Part shown: piece after piece, positions 16,711 to 26,324 of the stretch | How the letters are laid out: every line of letters begins with the position of its first letter | How positions within the stretch are numbered: position 1 is the stretch's first letter | Assembly (NCBI GenBank): GCA_945861625.1 | Contig: CAMAVI010000002.1 | Span: forward strand, 29,163 to 93,162 | Direction: 5' to 3' | Origin: Candidatus Sulfopaludibacter sp. SbA3 | GTDB lineage: Bacteria; Acidobacteriota; Terriglobia; Bryobacterales; Bryobacteraceae | DNA length: 64,000 nucleotides | Made by a program: the position numbers and the translations under genes | Notes under the pieces: model-generated | The model's input: only the letters and a program-made list of their open reading frames with translations | What the model was told of the DNA's origin: nothing | The model's database searches: none

Positions 16711-18041
16711 CCGCCCAACTCCCTGCGGACCTGTTCGTCGAGGGCCTTCAACTCCGGGCTGAACTCCACGCGCCAGGCGTCCTTGGCCTCAAACAAACTG
16801 TGGCACGGAGCGGGTAGCCGGGACAGCCGCTCCATTGCGTTCTGTCGCGCTTGCGCCGCCGTGGGCAGGGGTTCCACAAGCTTACCCCCCAGAATCACGG
16901 GCCGTTGCAGCGCTTCTACGCCGTCGCTGTCGCACGAAATACACTCGGTGGAACGCCCCAGCACATCGTGATCCGCGAACCGGAAAATCTGCTTGGCTCC
17001 AGGTAGCGAATGCTTCTCATGGCTGAACTTCGCCGTGTAGCGGTGTTCGTGCGCCGTCTCCATCTCCACCATCTTGTAAATCACGCCAAGTGATGGTGCG
17101 TCGGACGACGTCGCCAGATCGGTTCCCACTCCGAATACGTCAATCGGCGCGCGCGCGGCCACCAACTCGTGAATCTTATGCTCGTTGAGGTCGCCCGTCG
17201 CCATGATCTTGGCGTCCAGTAATCCCGCGTCGTCCAGAATCTTGCGCACTGCCGGAGCCAACTCGACTAGATTGCCGCTATCCAAGCGAACGCCCCACAG
17301 CGGCTTCCCGATCGACGCGGCGAGCTTCGCGCCCTCGATCGTGTCGTAGGTGTCGATCAGGTGGACCGTTCGCTCCCGCAGCAACTTTTGCAGTTCTTCG
17401 TACGCGGTCCGTTCACTGGCGAACGACATTACCCAGGAGTGCGCGGCTGTTCCGAATACATGCACCTTGTAGCGAAAGCCCGTTTCCGCGTTGCTGGTGC
17501 CCACGCAGCCACCAATGTAGGCCGCGCGCCCGGCGAGCACGCCAGCCTCCGGAGAATGCGCGCGCCGCGTGCCGAACTCGATTACATCGCGCCCCAGGGC
17601 TGCCTTCACCACGCGCGCCGCCTTCGTCGCGATGGAGGACTGAAACCCGATGGTCGCCAGCAGATACGTCTCTGGAATCTGCGCTTCGATGATCGGCGCC
17701 CGCACCGTCAAGAACGGTTCCCCCGCGAATACCGGAGTCCCCTCCGGCACCGCAAATAGATCGCCTGTAAAGCGCAGTTCCCCCAGCATGTCGAAGAACG
17801 CGTTGCTGGCATAGCGGAATTGCGGAATGCCGCGCAGGTAGGCGATCTCCTCCGGCGTAATGCGGAAGTTGAGCAGGTAATCGACGGCTTGCGCCAGTCC
17901 GGCCGCCAAAATGAAATTGCGATTCGGCGGCAGGCGCCGCACGGAAAGTTCAAACGTGGCCCGGTCCCGCGCTTTCCCGGTCTCGAAATAGCCGGCAGCC
18001 ATGGTGAGCTGATAGAGGTCCGTGACCAGGCCCAGGGGCAC
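16707..18041 (-). CDS. pncB: nicotinate phosphoribosyltransferase
   Basis: 444 residues; first step of the Preiss-Handler route, making nicotinate mononucleotide from nicotinate and PRPP. The family opening LVTDLYQLTMAAGYF, the ARDRATFELSVRRLP segment, FGTRRAHSP, YIGGCVGTSN, GVRLDSGNL and MATGDLNEHKIHEL (phosphate and catalytic His regions) are all present. It starts with GTG sharing one base with the preceding stop (TAGTG) and ends overlapping pncA, giving a coupled pncB-pncA NAD salvage unit at the end of an ABC-transporter operon. Confidence 0.93.
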   Translation of the reverse strand: MPLGLVTDLYQLTMAAGYFETGKARDRATFELSVRRLPPNRNFILAAGLAQAVDYLLNFRITPEEIAYLRGIPQFRYASNAFFDMLGELRFTGDLFAVPEGTPVFAGEPFLTVRAPIIEAQIPETYLLATIGFQSSIATKAARVVKAALGRDVIEFGTRRAHSPEAGVLAGRAAYIGGCVGTSNAETGFRYKVHVFGTAAHSWVMSFASERTAYEELQKLLRERTVHLIDTYDTIEGAKLAASIGKPLWGVRLDSGNLVELAPAVRKILDDAGLLDAKIMATGDLNEHKIHELVAARAPIDVFGVGTDLATSSDAPSLGVIYKMVEMETAHEHRYTAKFSHEKHSLPGAKQIFRFADHDVLGRSTECISCDSDGVEALQRPVILGGKLVEPLPTAAQARQNAMERLSRLPAPCHSLFEAKDAWRVEFSPELKALDEQVRRELGG

Positions 18042-19387
18042 TATTTTTTCTTCTTTTCCGGCTGGGCTTCGCGAACGTCGCCAGCCGCCTGGCGCAATTC
18101 CTTCACAGCGTTCGCCTCCAATTCATAGAATGACGCGTCGCCGTCATGCCGTGCCAGGAAGTTGCCGCTGGAGGCCATCGGCGCGATCTCCACTTTCTCG
18201 CGGTGCTTACCCTGATTGGAAACCACCGTGATTGTGACCGCGGGCGTGCCGAAGCCGGCGTCGGCAAACTTGGATGCCGTGAGATCCCGCAGCTTGTCGG
18301 TGAACGCCTGCAAACCGGTGGAATCCATCTTCTTGCCGCCTGACATCCAGGTGCCGCCCGCTTTATCAATGACCTTATCGAAGATCACCGACTTCGCTCC
18401 ATCGATCACATCGACGTGCGTAAGCTCGCTGAATCCGAAATCGAAAACCTTCTTGTTGCGGAAATCGCTTGCAGACTTGTCCAGTCCATCGGCCACGTCC
18501 TTGCCCACTTTGTAGGTGCCCTCAAGCGTGCTCGACTTGGCGTAGAAGTCTTCTTTCGCTTTGCGGACTTCAAACGTCTTGACTCCGGTGGGATCCGTTA
18601 CCTTGACGGTCGCCATCAGAGCTGCACCCGTGAAAGCGGCTCCCGCCTTCTTGGCGTCATCGTCGGTAAAGTTCGCATCCATCTGCGCGTTCTTGAGCTT
18701 CGTAATCAATTCGTCGACCTGCAGGTTCTCCGCCCGCATGGCTTTCGGTTTGCTGATCTGCCAATCGCCGCCAGCCGGCTTGCTGATCTCAAAGCTCTGG
18801 TTCTTCGCGGTGATCTCGAATTTTGTGACCTTCTCCTGGTCGAAGTTCAGCAGATGGCGGTCGCGCAGATCCTTATAGTCTTTGTCGAGCGCGGTCTTAT
18901 TGACGGAGCTGACGGTAAACAGCCGTGGATCGCCGTCCAGTTTCACGTATACCGCGTCGTTGGCGGGAGTGTTTTCGCCAATCAGCAGTTTGGACGTCTT
19001 GCCGTCCTTCCGCGTGATCCTAACCTCCAGCATTGCGGGCGCCAGGCCGTAGGCTGCCAGATCGGTGACATTCGGGTCCACCAATCGCTGCGAGTCGAGC
19101 TTCATCGTGGTGTTTGACAGGCCCGACACCGCGCTCGCGTCGGCGGGGAACGGCTTGGGCTGCGTCAGCGCCCACTGGCCTTTGTCGTTCAACTGGACCG
19201 TGGTCGGTCCTCCGCCACGGCGTTGGATCTGAATTTCCTTCACCGTGGCGGGCGGAATATCCAGGATCCGCACCGCATCCGCGGCGGGCTTACCTGCTTT
19301 GTCTTTTTCCTGCTTGTTGGACCACCAGACAACGATTCCCAGTGCCGCCAGCAGGACGGCGGCCGTCAACATCCGTCCTAGCTTCAT
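18041..19387 (-). CDS. DUF4340 protein of the Gld-like ABC cluster
   Basis: 448 residues with one N-terminal transmembrane helix (TAAVLLAALGIVVWW) and a long periplasmic part containing repeated beta-rich DUF4340 units, for example EIQIQRRGGGPTTVQL, KTSKLLIGENTP and LRDRHLLNFDQEKVTKFEI. It ends in a lysine run. DUF4340 proteins are regular partners of GldA/F/G-like transporters in non-gliding bacteria. It starts 9 bp after the GldG-like gene and overlaps pncB by one base. Confidence 0.88.
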   Translation of the reverse strand: MKLGRMLTAAVLLAALGIVVWWSNKQEKDKAGKPAADAVRILDIPPATVKEIQIQRRGGGPTTVQLNDKGQWALTQPKPFPADASAVSGLSNTTMKLDSQRLVDPNVTDLAAYGLAPAMLEVRITRKDGKTSKLLIGENTPANDAVYVKLDGDPRLFTVSSVNKTALDKDYKDLRDRHLLNFDQEKVTKFEITAKNQSFEISKPAGGDWQISKPKAMRAENLQVDELITKLKNAQMDANFTDDDAKKAGAAFTGAALMATVKVTDPTGVKTFEVRKAKEDFYAKSSTLEGTYKVGKDVADGLDKSASDFRNKKVFDFGFSELTHVDVIDGAKSVIFDKVIDKAGGTWMSGGKKMDSTGLQAFTDKLRDLTASKFADAGFGTPAVTITVVSNQGKHREKVEIAPMASSGNFLARHDGDASFYELEANAVKELRQAAGDVREAQPEKKKK

Positions 19388-19396
19388 ATGCCTTCG

Positions 19397-20776
19397 TTAC
19401 CTTCGCTGCCACCACACGCCCAGGCCGGCGGCCAGGACGATCAACGGAATCGCCAGCACGCTGGCATAGAACACCATGGTCATTTGCGTTCGCGACATGG
19501 TCAGGCGGCGGTCTTCCGGGTCCTTTGGGCGGATGGAAATCAGATCTTCATCCGCGGAAAGCCAGTTGATCATGTTCATGATGAGGTCGCGGTTACCGGC
19601 GAGTCCCTTCAGATAATTATTGGCTAGCCACAGCGACGAACCCACCACCACGAAGCGGCCATTAGCGCTTTCCTTGCCCAGGCTGTAGGTTCCCGCCGAG
19701 CCCAGCGTCAGCGGGCCTTTCTTGTCGGAAGGCGATTGTTGGATCTCCGCCCGCGTCAAATTGGCCGTGGCGAACGCGTCATCGGTAGTCTCAAACAGTT
19801 TCTCCACCGTGGTTTTTTCGCCATTCTTGACCGCGAGCGATCGCGCGATCGGGAATCCCGCCGAGAGCCGCTTCATCTCACTCACGATGGGATGCGTCCC
19901 GTAACGGCTCACCAGTGCGATCTCCGGGCCTAATCCATACAGTTGGCCAACGCCGCTCGTGTCGATCACCAAGTCCTTATCCAGCGTGATACCCCAGCCT
20001 TCCAGGATCTTCGTCAGCGCGGCATTCTCGTCGAAAGTCTGCTTGGCGAATTTCAAGGGCGGATCCAGCAGGAAAATCGCTTTGCCGCCGCTCTCCACAA
20101 CATTTTTCAGCGCGTCGACCACCGGCTGCAAATAATCCCGCGATGGCCCAGCAGCCACCACAATCGTGCACTCCTTGGGTAGTTCGGGCTTCTGCAGCAC
20201 GTTCGCGGTTTGTGTCTTGTAATTGTTGCTCTCAATTAACGTCTTGAGCTGCGCATAGCCAGTCGGGCCGCTGTCATCGAGTCCGTGCTCACCTGAGCCA
20301 GTGACAAAGCAAACCGTCTTGTCACCCGTCTTCAGCGCGCGTACCAGAGCGCCCGTGACTTCCTGCTCGGAAAGGCTCTTGGCCTCCTCGTGCTTGCTGC
20401 CCGAGTCGATGAGCACCGCGCCGCGCCGCGTGACGCCGGCCGCAATCGCTTTGGTGCGATTCTTCTCGACGTCCTGATACTGCACATTGATCTTGCTGGT
20501 CAGATTCTTGTAGCGATCCAGCAGACCGCGCGCCGCGTCGAATTGGGTCGGCTGATCCCAATACGTAATCGTGACATCCTGCTTCAGGTTGGTGGCAATC
20601 TTAATGGTCTGGTCGGACAGCGAGAATTGCTTATTGGCCGTCGTATCGTAGCTCTTGTTATAACGATTGGCCAGAAAATTCAGCACGCCGACCACGCCGA
20701 AAACGATCAACACATATACGGCAGTATAGGCCGCGAATTTGGTTTGCCGGGCTTTGATCCAACTGGTGTTCGCCAT
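19397..20776 (-). CDS. GldG-like ABC transporter auxiliary protein
   Basis: 459 residues. One N-terminal helix (FAAYTAVYVLIVFGVVGVLNFLA), a periplasmic DUF7088/ABC_transp_aux domain (about 55-400) with KNLTSKINVQYQDVEKN and VCFVTGSGEHGLDD, and a C-terminal helix (MVFYASVLAIPLIVLAAGLGVWW). This is the layout of GldG. It follows the permease gene by 3 bp and is the third gene of the operon. Confidence 0.88.
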   Translation of the reverse strand: MANTSWIKARQTKFAAYTAVYVLIVFGVVGVLNFLANRYNKSYDTTANKQFSLSDQTIKIATNLKQDVTITYWDQPTQFDAARGLLDRYKNLTSKINVQYQDVEKNRTKAIAAGVTRRGAVLIDSGSKHEEAKSLSEQEVTGALVRALKTGDKTVCFVTGSGEHGLDDSGPTGYAQLKTLIESNNYKTQTANVLQKPELPKECTIVVAAGPSRDYLQPVVDALKNVVESGGKAIFLLDPPLKFAKQTFDENAALTKILEGWGITLDKDLVIDTSGVGQLYGLGPEIALVSRYGTHPIVSEMKRLSAGFPIARSLAVKNGEKTTVEKLFETTDDAFATANLTRAEIQQSPSDKKGPLTLGSAGTYSLGKESANGRFVVVGSSLWLANNYLKGLAGNRDLIMNMINWLSADEDLISIRPKDPEDRRLTMSRTQMTMVFYASVLAIPLIVLAAGLGVWWQRR

Positions 20777-20779
20777 ACG

Positions 20780-21544
20780 TTATGCCCTCCACCGCAACGA
20801 TTCCAGCGACCGCCCCGTCAGAAAAAGACCGATGAAGATCGCCGAGAGATAGTAAAGGATGTCTTTGGAATCCAGAACGCCGCGCGCGAAGGATTCAAAG
20901 TGCTGCAACACGGACATGTAGGCGACTACCTTGGCCGCCGCCGAATCCTGGAACGAAGACACCCAGTTCAGCACCCACAGCAGGAGCGATACGCTAAAGC
21001 CCGCCACGCCCGCCACAATCTGATTGCGCGTGCAGGTGGAAATAAACGTCCCGATGGCCAGCAGACTCCCACCTTGCAGCAGCAGCCCCAGATAACCCAC
21101 CAACATCGGGCGCCAGTCCGGACTGCCATAGAGGAATAGCGTCGCGATGCTCAGCAGCGACAGCCCTAGCATCGACGCATACAGCACCAGCGCCGCCAGC
21201 CACTTTCCCAAAATGATTTCCCAATCGGTTATCGGCGAGGTGACCAGAAGCTCGATCGTGCCCGTACGCTTCTCTTCGGCGAACAAGCGCATGGTCATCA
21301 TCGGAATCATGAACAGCCCGATCACGCTGATGTTGGATAACACCGGCTGAATCACGGAGTCATTCACGCTCATCGGCTGGCTCTGCCCCATCATGGAGCT
21401 TTGAATCCCGATCTGTACGAAGTACGCCACGGCGATGTAAAAGAAGTAGCCGGTGATGAGCGCGAAGAACGCCATCACTCCGTACGCGATGGGCGACCGG
21501 TAATAGCTGATTAACTCTTTGCGGAATATTGTGATCGCATTCAT
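20780..21544 (-). CDS. ABC-2 type permease (GldF-like)
   Basis: 254 residues, six hydrophobic helices, beginning AITIFRKELISYYRSPIAYGVMA, typical of GldF/NosY-like permeases. LLVTSPITDWEIILGKW is the conserved cytoplasmic loop that meets the ATPase. It lies 14 bp after the ATPase gene and 3 bp before the GldG-like gene. Confidence 0.9.
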   Translation of the reverse strand: MNAITIFRKELISYYRSPIAYGVMAFFALITGYFFYIAVAYFVQIGIQSSMMGQSQPMSVNDSVIQPVLSNISVIGLFMIPMMTMRLFAEEKRTGTIELLVTSPITDWEIILGKWLAALVLYASMLGLSLLSIATLFLYGSPDWRPMLVGYLGLLLQGGSLLAIGTFISTCTRNQIVAGVAGFSVSLLLWVLNWVSSFQDSAAAKVVAYMSVLQHFESFARGVLDSKDILYYLSAIFIGLFLTGRSLESLRWRA

Positions 21545-21558
21545 GAGTGATTTCTCCC

Positions 21559-22548
21559 CTAGCCAACCGTGGTCGCGTGCGGAGCCACGACGTCCCGATT
21601 CGGCGCTCCAGTGAGCTCCAGGAAGATCTCTTCCAGGCTCAACCCGACCGCATGCAATTCATTCAAGTTCCAGCCGGCCTCGATAACCGCGCGCGCCAGT
21701 TCCGGCCGCACATGCTGCCCTTCCTGGCTTTCGATCATGAACGACAGAGCGCCGTCCCGCGCCGATTTCGAAGACACGCGGCTCACGCCGGAAACCCGCT
21801 CCAGCTTCTCCTGCACTTCGCCGGAACTGAGCGCCGCCCCGTTACGCGCCGTCACTTCCAGGGACACTGTCTCGGCGCCGCGCAGACGGCTGGTCAGGTT
21901 TGCCACCGTATCGGTCGCCACCAGCTTGCCCTTGGCGATAATGATCACGCGCTCACAGATCTGCTCCACCTCGGGCAGAATGTGCGTGGAAAGAATGATG
22001 GTGTGGCTGCCGGCCAATTCGTGGATCAGATCGCGAGTCTCGATAATCTGTTGCGGATCGAGCCCCGAAGTGGGTTCGTCCAAGATCAGCACGTCCGGAT
22101 TGTGGATGATGGCTTGCGCCAGCCCCACGCGTTGCCGGTAGCCCTTGGAGAGCTTGCCGATGAGCTTTGACTTCACGTCGCCCACGGAACACCGTTCCGC
22201 GACTTCATCCACGCGCTTCGCCAATTGTTCTCCGCGCAGCCCCTTCAAACGGCCGACGAAGTCCAGATATTCGCAGACCTCCATTTCCGGATACAGCGGC
22301 GGCGTTTCCGGCAGATAGCCAATGCGCTTCTTGACTTCCATGGACTGCTCGAGGACATCAAACTCCCCGACGCGCACCGTCCCGGAACTGGGTGGCAGGA
22401 AGCAGGTCAATACCCGCATCGTCGTGGTTTTTCCTGCCCCATTGGGTCCCAAGAAGCCGACGATCTGGCCTTTACCTACCTCGAACGAGATATTATCAAC
22501 AGCGACATGCCGGGCATATCGCTTGGTCAAGCCTTCGACTTTGATCAT
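21559..22548 (-). CDS. ABC transporter ATP-binding protein (GldA/CcmA-like)
   Basis: 329 residues, first gene of the six-gene operon. Walker A GPNGAGKTT (about 36-44), Q-loop IGYLPETPPLYPEM, signature LSKGYRQRVGLAQA (about 135), Walker B VLILDEPTSGLD (about 155) and switch His in ILSTHIL. The C-terminal 100 residues are an accessory domain as in GldA-type ATPases. With the permease, GldG-like and DUF4340 proteins it should form an envelope transporter of unknown substrate. The gliding name reflects homology only. Confidence 0.93.
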   Translation of the reverse strand: MIKVEGLTKRYARHVAVDNISFEVGKGQIVGFLGPNGAGKTTTMRVLTCFLPPSSGTVRVGEFDVLEQSMEVKKRIGYLPETPPLYPEMEVCEYLDFVGRLKGLRGEQLAKRVDEVAERCSVGDVKSKLIGKLSKGYRQRVGLAQAIIHNPDVLILDEPTSGLDPQQIIETRDLIHELAGSHTIILSTHILPEVEQICERVIIIAKGKLVATDTVANLTSRLRGAETVSLEVTARNGAALSSGEVQEKLERVSGVSRVSSKSARDGALSFMIESQEGQHVRPELARAVIEAGWNLNELHAVGLSLEEIFLELTGAPNRDVVAPHATTVG

Positions 22549-22736
22549 AGTTACGTAACTCTTAACTCAGGACGAGCCAGAACCTACTTTGGTTAGCGGC
22601 AGTCATTGGAACAAACCGCGGAACAACCGCCGATAATCATGATAGTGTCGCTGGCAAGGGGGTGTCAATTGCGGGACCGGCTACAGGTGGCGGTCTGGGT
22701 GCCGCTAGTGGCCGCCAATCCTGCTGGCAGTAGGGG

Positions 22737-23087
22737 TTATTCGTCCCGGTGAACGGTATCGGGTGAGAAGGCCGGCAAGCAGACTGCGACGTACTCGGCT
22801 CCTTCAGGTGTGCTGTAACGAACCCATTCCCCTCTGCGCGCGATAATTGCTTGCCCAGCCTTAACCTCTTGCGCGCCGCCCTCATGTTCGACGCGGAGCG
22901 TGCCCTTCAGCACAACCGTATATTCCTCGAAGTCCGGCCGCTGCCCTGGTTCGGACCATCCAGCGGGGCTGTTCATGCGGGCAATACTCACTTGCGCATC
23001 GCCGGAATTCACGCCGCCGATGAATTCTTCAATAATTTTATTGCCGGGAACGGGAATGAGGGTAGGAGCCGGTATGAGTTTTGGCAT
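22737..23087 (-). CDS. single-domain cupin protein
   Basis: 116 residues. The cupin core is visible as FEEYTVVLKGTLRVEHEGGAQEVKAGQAIIARRGEWVRYSTPEGAEYVAVCLPAFSP read in segments: the first motif lacks the usual two His, so metal binding is uncertain. Its start overlaps the stop of the LolC/E-like gene (TAATG), making it the third gene of the lysS-LolC/E-cupin operon. Function unknown. Confidence 0.8.
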   Translation of the reverse strand: MPKLIPAPTLIPVPGNKIIEEFIGGVNSGDAQVSIARMNSPAGWSEPGQRPDFEEYTVVLKGTLRVEHEGGAQEVKAGQAIIARRGEWVRYSTPEGAEYVAVCLPAFSPDTVHRDE

Positions 23088-24316
23088 TACTCATATCGTA
23101 ACGACTCAACCGGCGCGATGCGTGTCGCACTGCGTGCCGGATACAGTGTCGCAATCAGGCTGATCGCGATGGCTGTGGCCGCAATCCATACGGCGTCGAA
23201 CAGGCGCGGCTCAAACGGAACATACGGGATCGAGTACACCTGCGCGTCCAAGCGCACCCACTGGTACCGTTCCGCAAAATAACAGATGACGTGGCCGATG
23301 ATGAGGCCGAGCGCGGTGCCCAAAGCTCCGATCAGCGCCCCCTCGAATACGAACACGTTGCGGATCTGATTGGTCTTCGCGCCCAGCGACATCAGAATCC
23401 CGATGTCACGATGCTTCTCCATGACCATCATCACCAGCGTGATCAGAATATTGAGCGCGGCCACCAGTTGAATCAGGCCGATGGTGATGATAGTGACCGT
23501 GCGCTCGCTGGTCAAAGCGCTCAGCAGCTGCCGGTTTTGCTCGCCCCAGGTGGTCGCGGCGAGCTTCGGTCCGATGATCTTGTCCGCAGCGGCAGCCACC
23601 CGCGGAGCCTCGTAAATATCATCCAGCATCAACTCAATGCTGTTGATGGCGTCGGGAACTTCGTAGGCTTTCTGCGCGGCGGGGAGCGACATGTAGCCCC
23701 GGGTCATATCCACGTCATAGAAACCGGTTTCGAAAATACCGGCTACACGCAGCCGCGCGTAGCTGGGCCGCGGCCCGAATGGCGTGAGCTGCCCGTTCGG
23801 AATCAAGAGAGTCACCTGCTTGCCCGTGACCGCCCCAATACTGTCCGCGAGACGTTTTCCCAGAGCAATGCCGGGGAGATCATCACCGCCGGCGCGGAGA
23901 CCGTCCAGCGAACCAGTCTTCAAGTTACGCAGGGAATCCGGCACCGCGGCGTTGGGTCTCACGTCGATCCCCTTGATCACCACTCCTGATCCCTGCACGG
24001 GGCCATTCAGGTATCCATCTTCATAGAGTGCCGGCGCGGCTGACTTCACGTGCGGGATCTTCGCTAGTTGTGGAGCCAGTTGCTCCCAATGCTCGATTCC
24101 GCCTCCCGGTTCCTTTTCAAGAATCGAAACGTGCGCCGTCGCTCCCAGCAGGTTCCGCTGCAAGGTGTCACGGAACCCGTTCGTGATCGCCATCGCGACG
24201 ACCAGCGCCATCACTCCAGCCGCCACGCCGATGACGGAAATCGCCGTGATGACGGAGATCACCACCTGCTTGCGCTTGGCGCGCAGATAGCGGCGGGCGA
24301 TGAAGAGCTCAAACAT
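23087..24316 (-). CDS. LolC/LolE-type ABC permease (FtsX family)
   Basis: 409 residues. One N-terminal helix (VVISVITAISVIGVAAGVMALV) after RRYLRAKRKQ, a large periplasmic MacB-PCD-like domain (about 45-260), then three C-terminal helices with the FtsX loop MEKHRDIGILMSLGAKTNQI. This is the layout of the lipoprotein-releasing permease. The LolD ATPase is not nearby, so the partner must be encoded elsewhere. It follows lysS by 18 bp. Confidence 0.87.
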   Translation of the reverse strand: MFELFIARRYLRAKRKQVVISVITAISVIGVAAGVMALVVAMAITNGFRDTLQRNLLGATAHVSILEKEPGGGIEHWEQLAPQLAKIPHVKSAAPALYEDGYLNGPVQGSGVVIKGIDVRPNAAVPDSLRNLKTGSLDGLRAGGDDLPGIALGKRLADSIGAVTGKQVTLLIPNGQLTPFGPRPSYARLRVAGIFETGFYDVDMTRGYMSLPAAQKAYEVPDAINSIELMLDDIYEAPRVAAAADKIIGPKLAATTWGEQNRQLLSALTSERTVTIITIGLIQLVAALNILITLVMMVMEKHRDIGILMSLGAKTNQIRNVFVFEGALIGALGTALGLIIGHVICYFAERYQWVRLDAQVYSIPYVPFEPRLFDAVWIAATAIAISLIATLYPARSATRIAPVESLRYE

Positions 24317-24334
24317 GTCCGGATTGGACGATCG

Positions 24335-25771
24335 CTACTTCTCTAATTTCTTCAATTTTTCCGCCAACCCGATTTCGCCTTCCGGACGGAGCAGCGGAAA
24401 CAAAATCACGTCGCGGATCGAATTCGAGTTGGTCAACAGCATCGCCAGGCGGTCGATCCCGATGCCCTCACCACCCGTCGGCGGCATCCCGTAAGCCAAA
24501 GCGCGGACATAATCTTCGTCCATCTGATGCGCTTCTTCGTCGCCCGCGGCTTTTAGCTCCAACTGCATTTCGAAGCGCTTCCGCTGTTCCTGCGGATCAT
24601 TCAACTCGGTATAAGCGTTGCCGATCTCCATGCCCGCCGCGTAGATTTCGAAGCGCTCCACGAACGCCGGGTCGCTGGCCTTGAGTTTGGAGAGCGGCGA
24701 AACTTCCACTGGATAGTCGTAGATGATGGTGGGTTCAATGAGCGTCGCTTCCACGTTTCTCTCAAACGCTTCCACCAGCGCGTGCCCGCGCAGCGGCGTA
24801 TCCGCGCCCACGGCCTCCAGCATCGAGATGCGCCGGATGTTGCCGAAATCCAGCGTATGCCCCTGCCACTCCACCACGGGCGAGCCAGTCACGTCGATCG
24901 CGGTTTGCTTTAGAAACTCCGCCGTGAAATCCATCAGGCCCTGATAATCCGTGTAGGCCTGATAGAACTCGAGCATGGTGAACTCCGGATTGTGGCGCGT
25001 CGAGACGCCCTCGTTCCGGAAATTGCGGTTGATTTCGTACACGCGCTCCAGTCCGCCCACGATCAGGCGCTTCAGATAAAGCTCCGGGGCGATACGCAGG
25101 TACAGGTCCATGTCCAGCGTGTTGTGGTGCGTGACGAACGGCCGCGCGGTGGCGCCACCATACAGCGGCTGCATCATCGGCGTTTCCACTTCGATGAAGC
25201 CGCGCTCGTCGAGCTGACGGCGCATCGACGCAATCATCTTGGCGCGCGCCAAGAACACCTTTTGCGATTCCGGATTCGCGATCAGATCCAGATAGCGCTG
25301 GCGGTAGCGTATCTCCACGTCTTCCAGGCCGTGAAACTTCTCCGGCATGGTCAACAGAATCTTGGAGAGGAACGTAAGCTTTTCGGCATGCACGCTCAAC
25401 TCGCCCGTGCGCGTACGGAACAGATACCCTTCTATGCCGATGATGTCGCCCAAATCCAGCAACTGGTACAGAGAGAAGTCGCGTTCACTGACCGCGTCCT
25501 GGCGCACGTAGACTTGCAGGCGCTGGCCTAACTGGATCAGGTCCAGAAACCCGGCCTTACCTTTGCCGCGCATGGTGCGGATGCGTCCGGCCACTCGCAC
25601 GCGGGGCTTGGCGGCCTCCAACTCCTCGGCGCTCTTTGTGCTTTCGGTCTCCATGACCTGCGCAACCGTGTGCGTGAAATCGAACCGCCGTCCGTAGGCG
25701 TGAAACCCCAGCGCCTCAATTTCCTGCGTGCGCTTCACGCGCTGTTCTAATAGATTGTCTTCGAGGGACAA
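24335..25771 (-). CDS. lysS: lysyl-tRNA synthetase, class II
   Basis: 478 residues. N-terminal OB-fold anticodon-binding domain (about 55-160, with [19 protein letters not shown]), then the class II catalytic core with motif 2 [20 protein letters not shown] (about 250) and motif 3 [14 protein letters not shown] (about 440). The start is TTG 25771, supported by AAGGAG five bases upstream; no ATG fits the family N-terminus. Charges tRNA-Lys in the cytoplasm. Leads a three-gene operon. Confidence 0.95.
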   Translation of the reverse strand: MSLEDNLLEQRVKRTQEIEALGFHAYGRRFDFTHTVAQVMETESTKSAEELEAAKPRVRVAGRIRTMRGKGKAGFLDLIQLGQRLQVYVRQDAVSERDFSLYQLLDLGDIIGIEGYLFRTRTGELSVHAEKLTFLSKILLTMPEKFHGLEDVEIRYRQRYLDLIANPESQKVFLARAKMIASMRRQLDERGFIEVETPMMQPLYGGATARPFVTHHNTLDMDLYLRIAPELYLKRLIVGGLERVYEINRNFRNEGVSTRHNPEFTMLEFYQAYTDYQGLMDFTAEFLKQTAIDVTGSPVVEWQGHTLDFGNIRRISMLEAVGADTPLRGHALVEAFERNVEATLIEPTIIYDYPVEVSPLSKLKASDPAFVERFEIYAAGMEIGNAYTELNDPQEQRKRFEMQLELKAAGDEEAHQMDEDYVRALAYGMPPTGGEGIGIDRLAMLLTNSNSIRDVILFPLLRPEGEIGLAEKLKKLEK

Positions 25772-25857
25772 AACGACTCCTTCTAGGCAGTATAAGGGGC
25801 GCTAGGCGCGATTCACAAAGAGCGATCGTGTGCTTATGGGTGTAGCAAGCAGCTAAT

Positions 25858-26323
25858 TCATTCAGCAAAGCTGCCAGTCGGCTTGTCCGTTGGATCGGTC
25901 AACTCGCCATTGAACATATTGCGGATTTTAGTGACGGTAGCATTTGGCTCAATACCAATTTCGTCCCGGATAGCATTAGCTACATGCCGCGCAGCATCTG
26001 CGAGAAGGATGCCCCATGCGCTAGAATCTTTCCATCTCAGTGGGCGCATAGCGCAGACAAGTTGGCCATTTGCCACCCAAGCCCGGAAAACCTCTTCGGC
26101 GTTTGGGTCCACTGCGATATCATTGGGAATTGGAAGATCGCGATCATCACTAATCTCGCTTTGATTGACGGTCTTGCCCTCGCTGGCCTCGCGCCGGCCG
26201 CGTTCGATGCGCTCGCGGACATAGATGGAATACTGGACGTCTTCCCAGGTAGCATCGTCAGGAAGCGTATCGATGAGCCGCCGGAACTCTTCTTTTGCCG
26301 TTGCTATTAAAAGCCTGCTCCAT
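25858..26323 (-). pseudogene. frameshifted antitoxin-like/DUF5076 fusion
   Basis: From ATG 26323 the frame reads MEQA and then leaves the conserved frame at a run of four A (T on the coding strand) at 26309-26312. Removing one of these bases gives LIATAKEEFRRLIDTLPDD, then WEDVQYSIYVRERIERG and EGKTVNQSE, the pattern of a small antitoxin-type protein. This continues without a stop into LPIPNDIAVDPNAEEVFRAW and the DUF5076 core SSAWGILLADAARHVANAI, ending at 25858. As written only the last 84 codons, from GTG 26112, can be made. It begins one base after the methyltransferase stop. A sequencing error in the homopolymer is possible. Confidence 0.65.
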
Positions 26324-26324
26324 C

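Noticed and set aside
22637..22736. Possible small minus-strand gene before the cupin
   Set aside because: No homology and no ribosome site; GC-rich spacer only.
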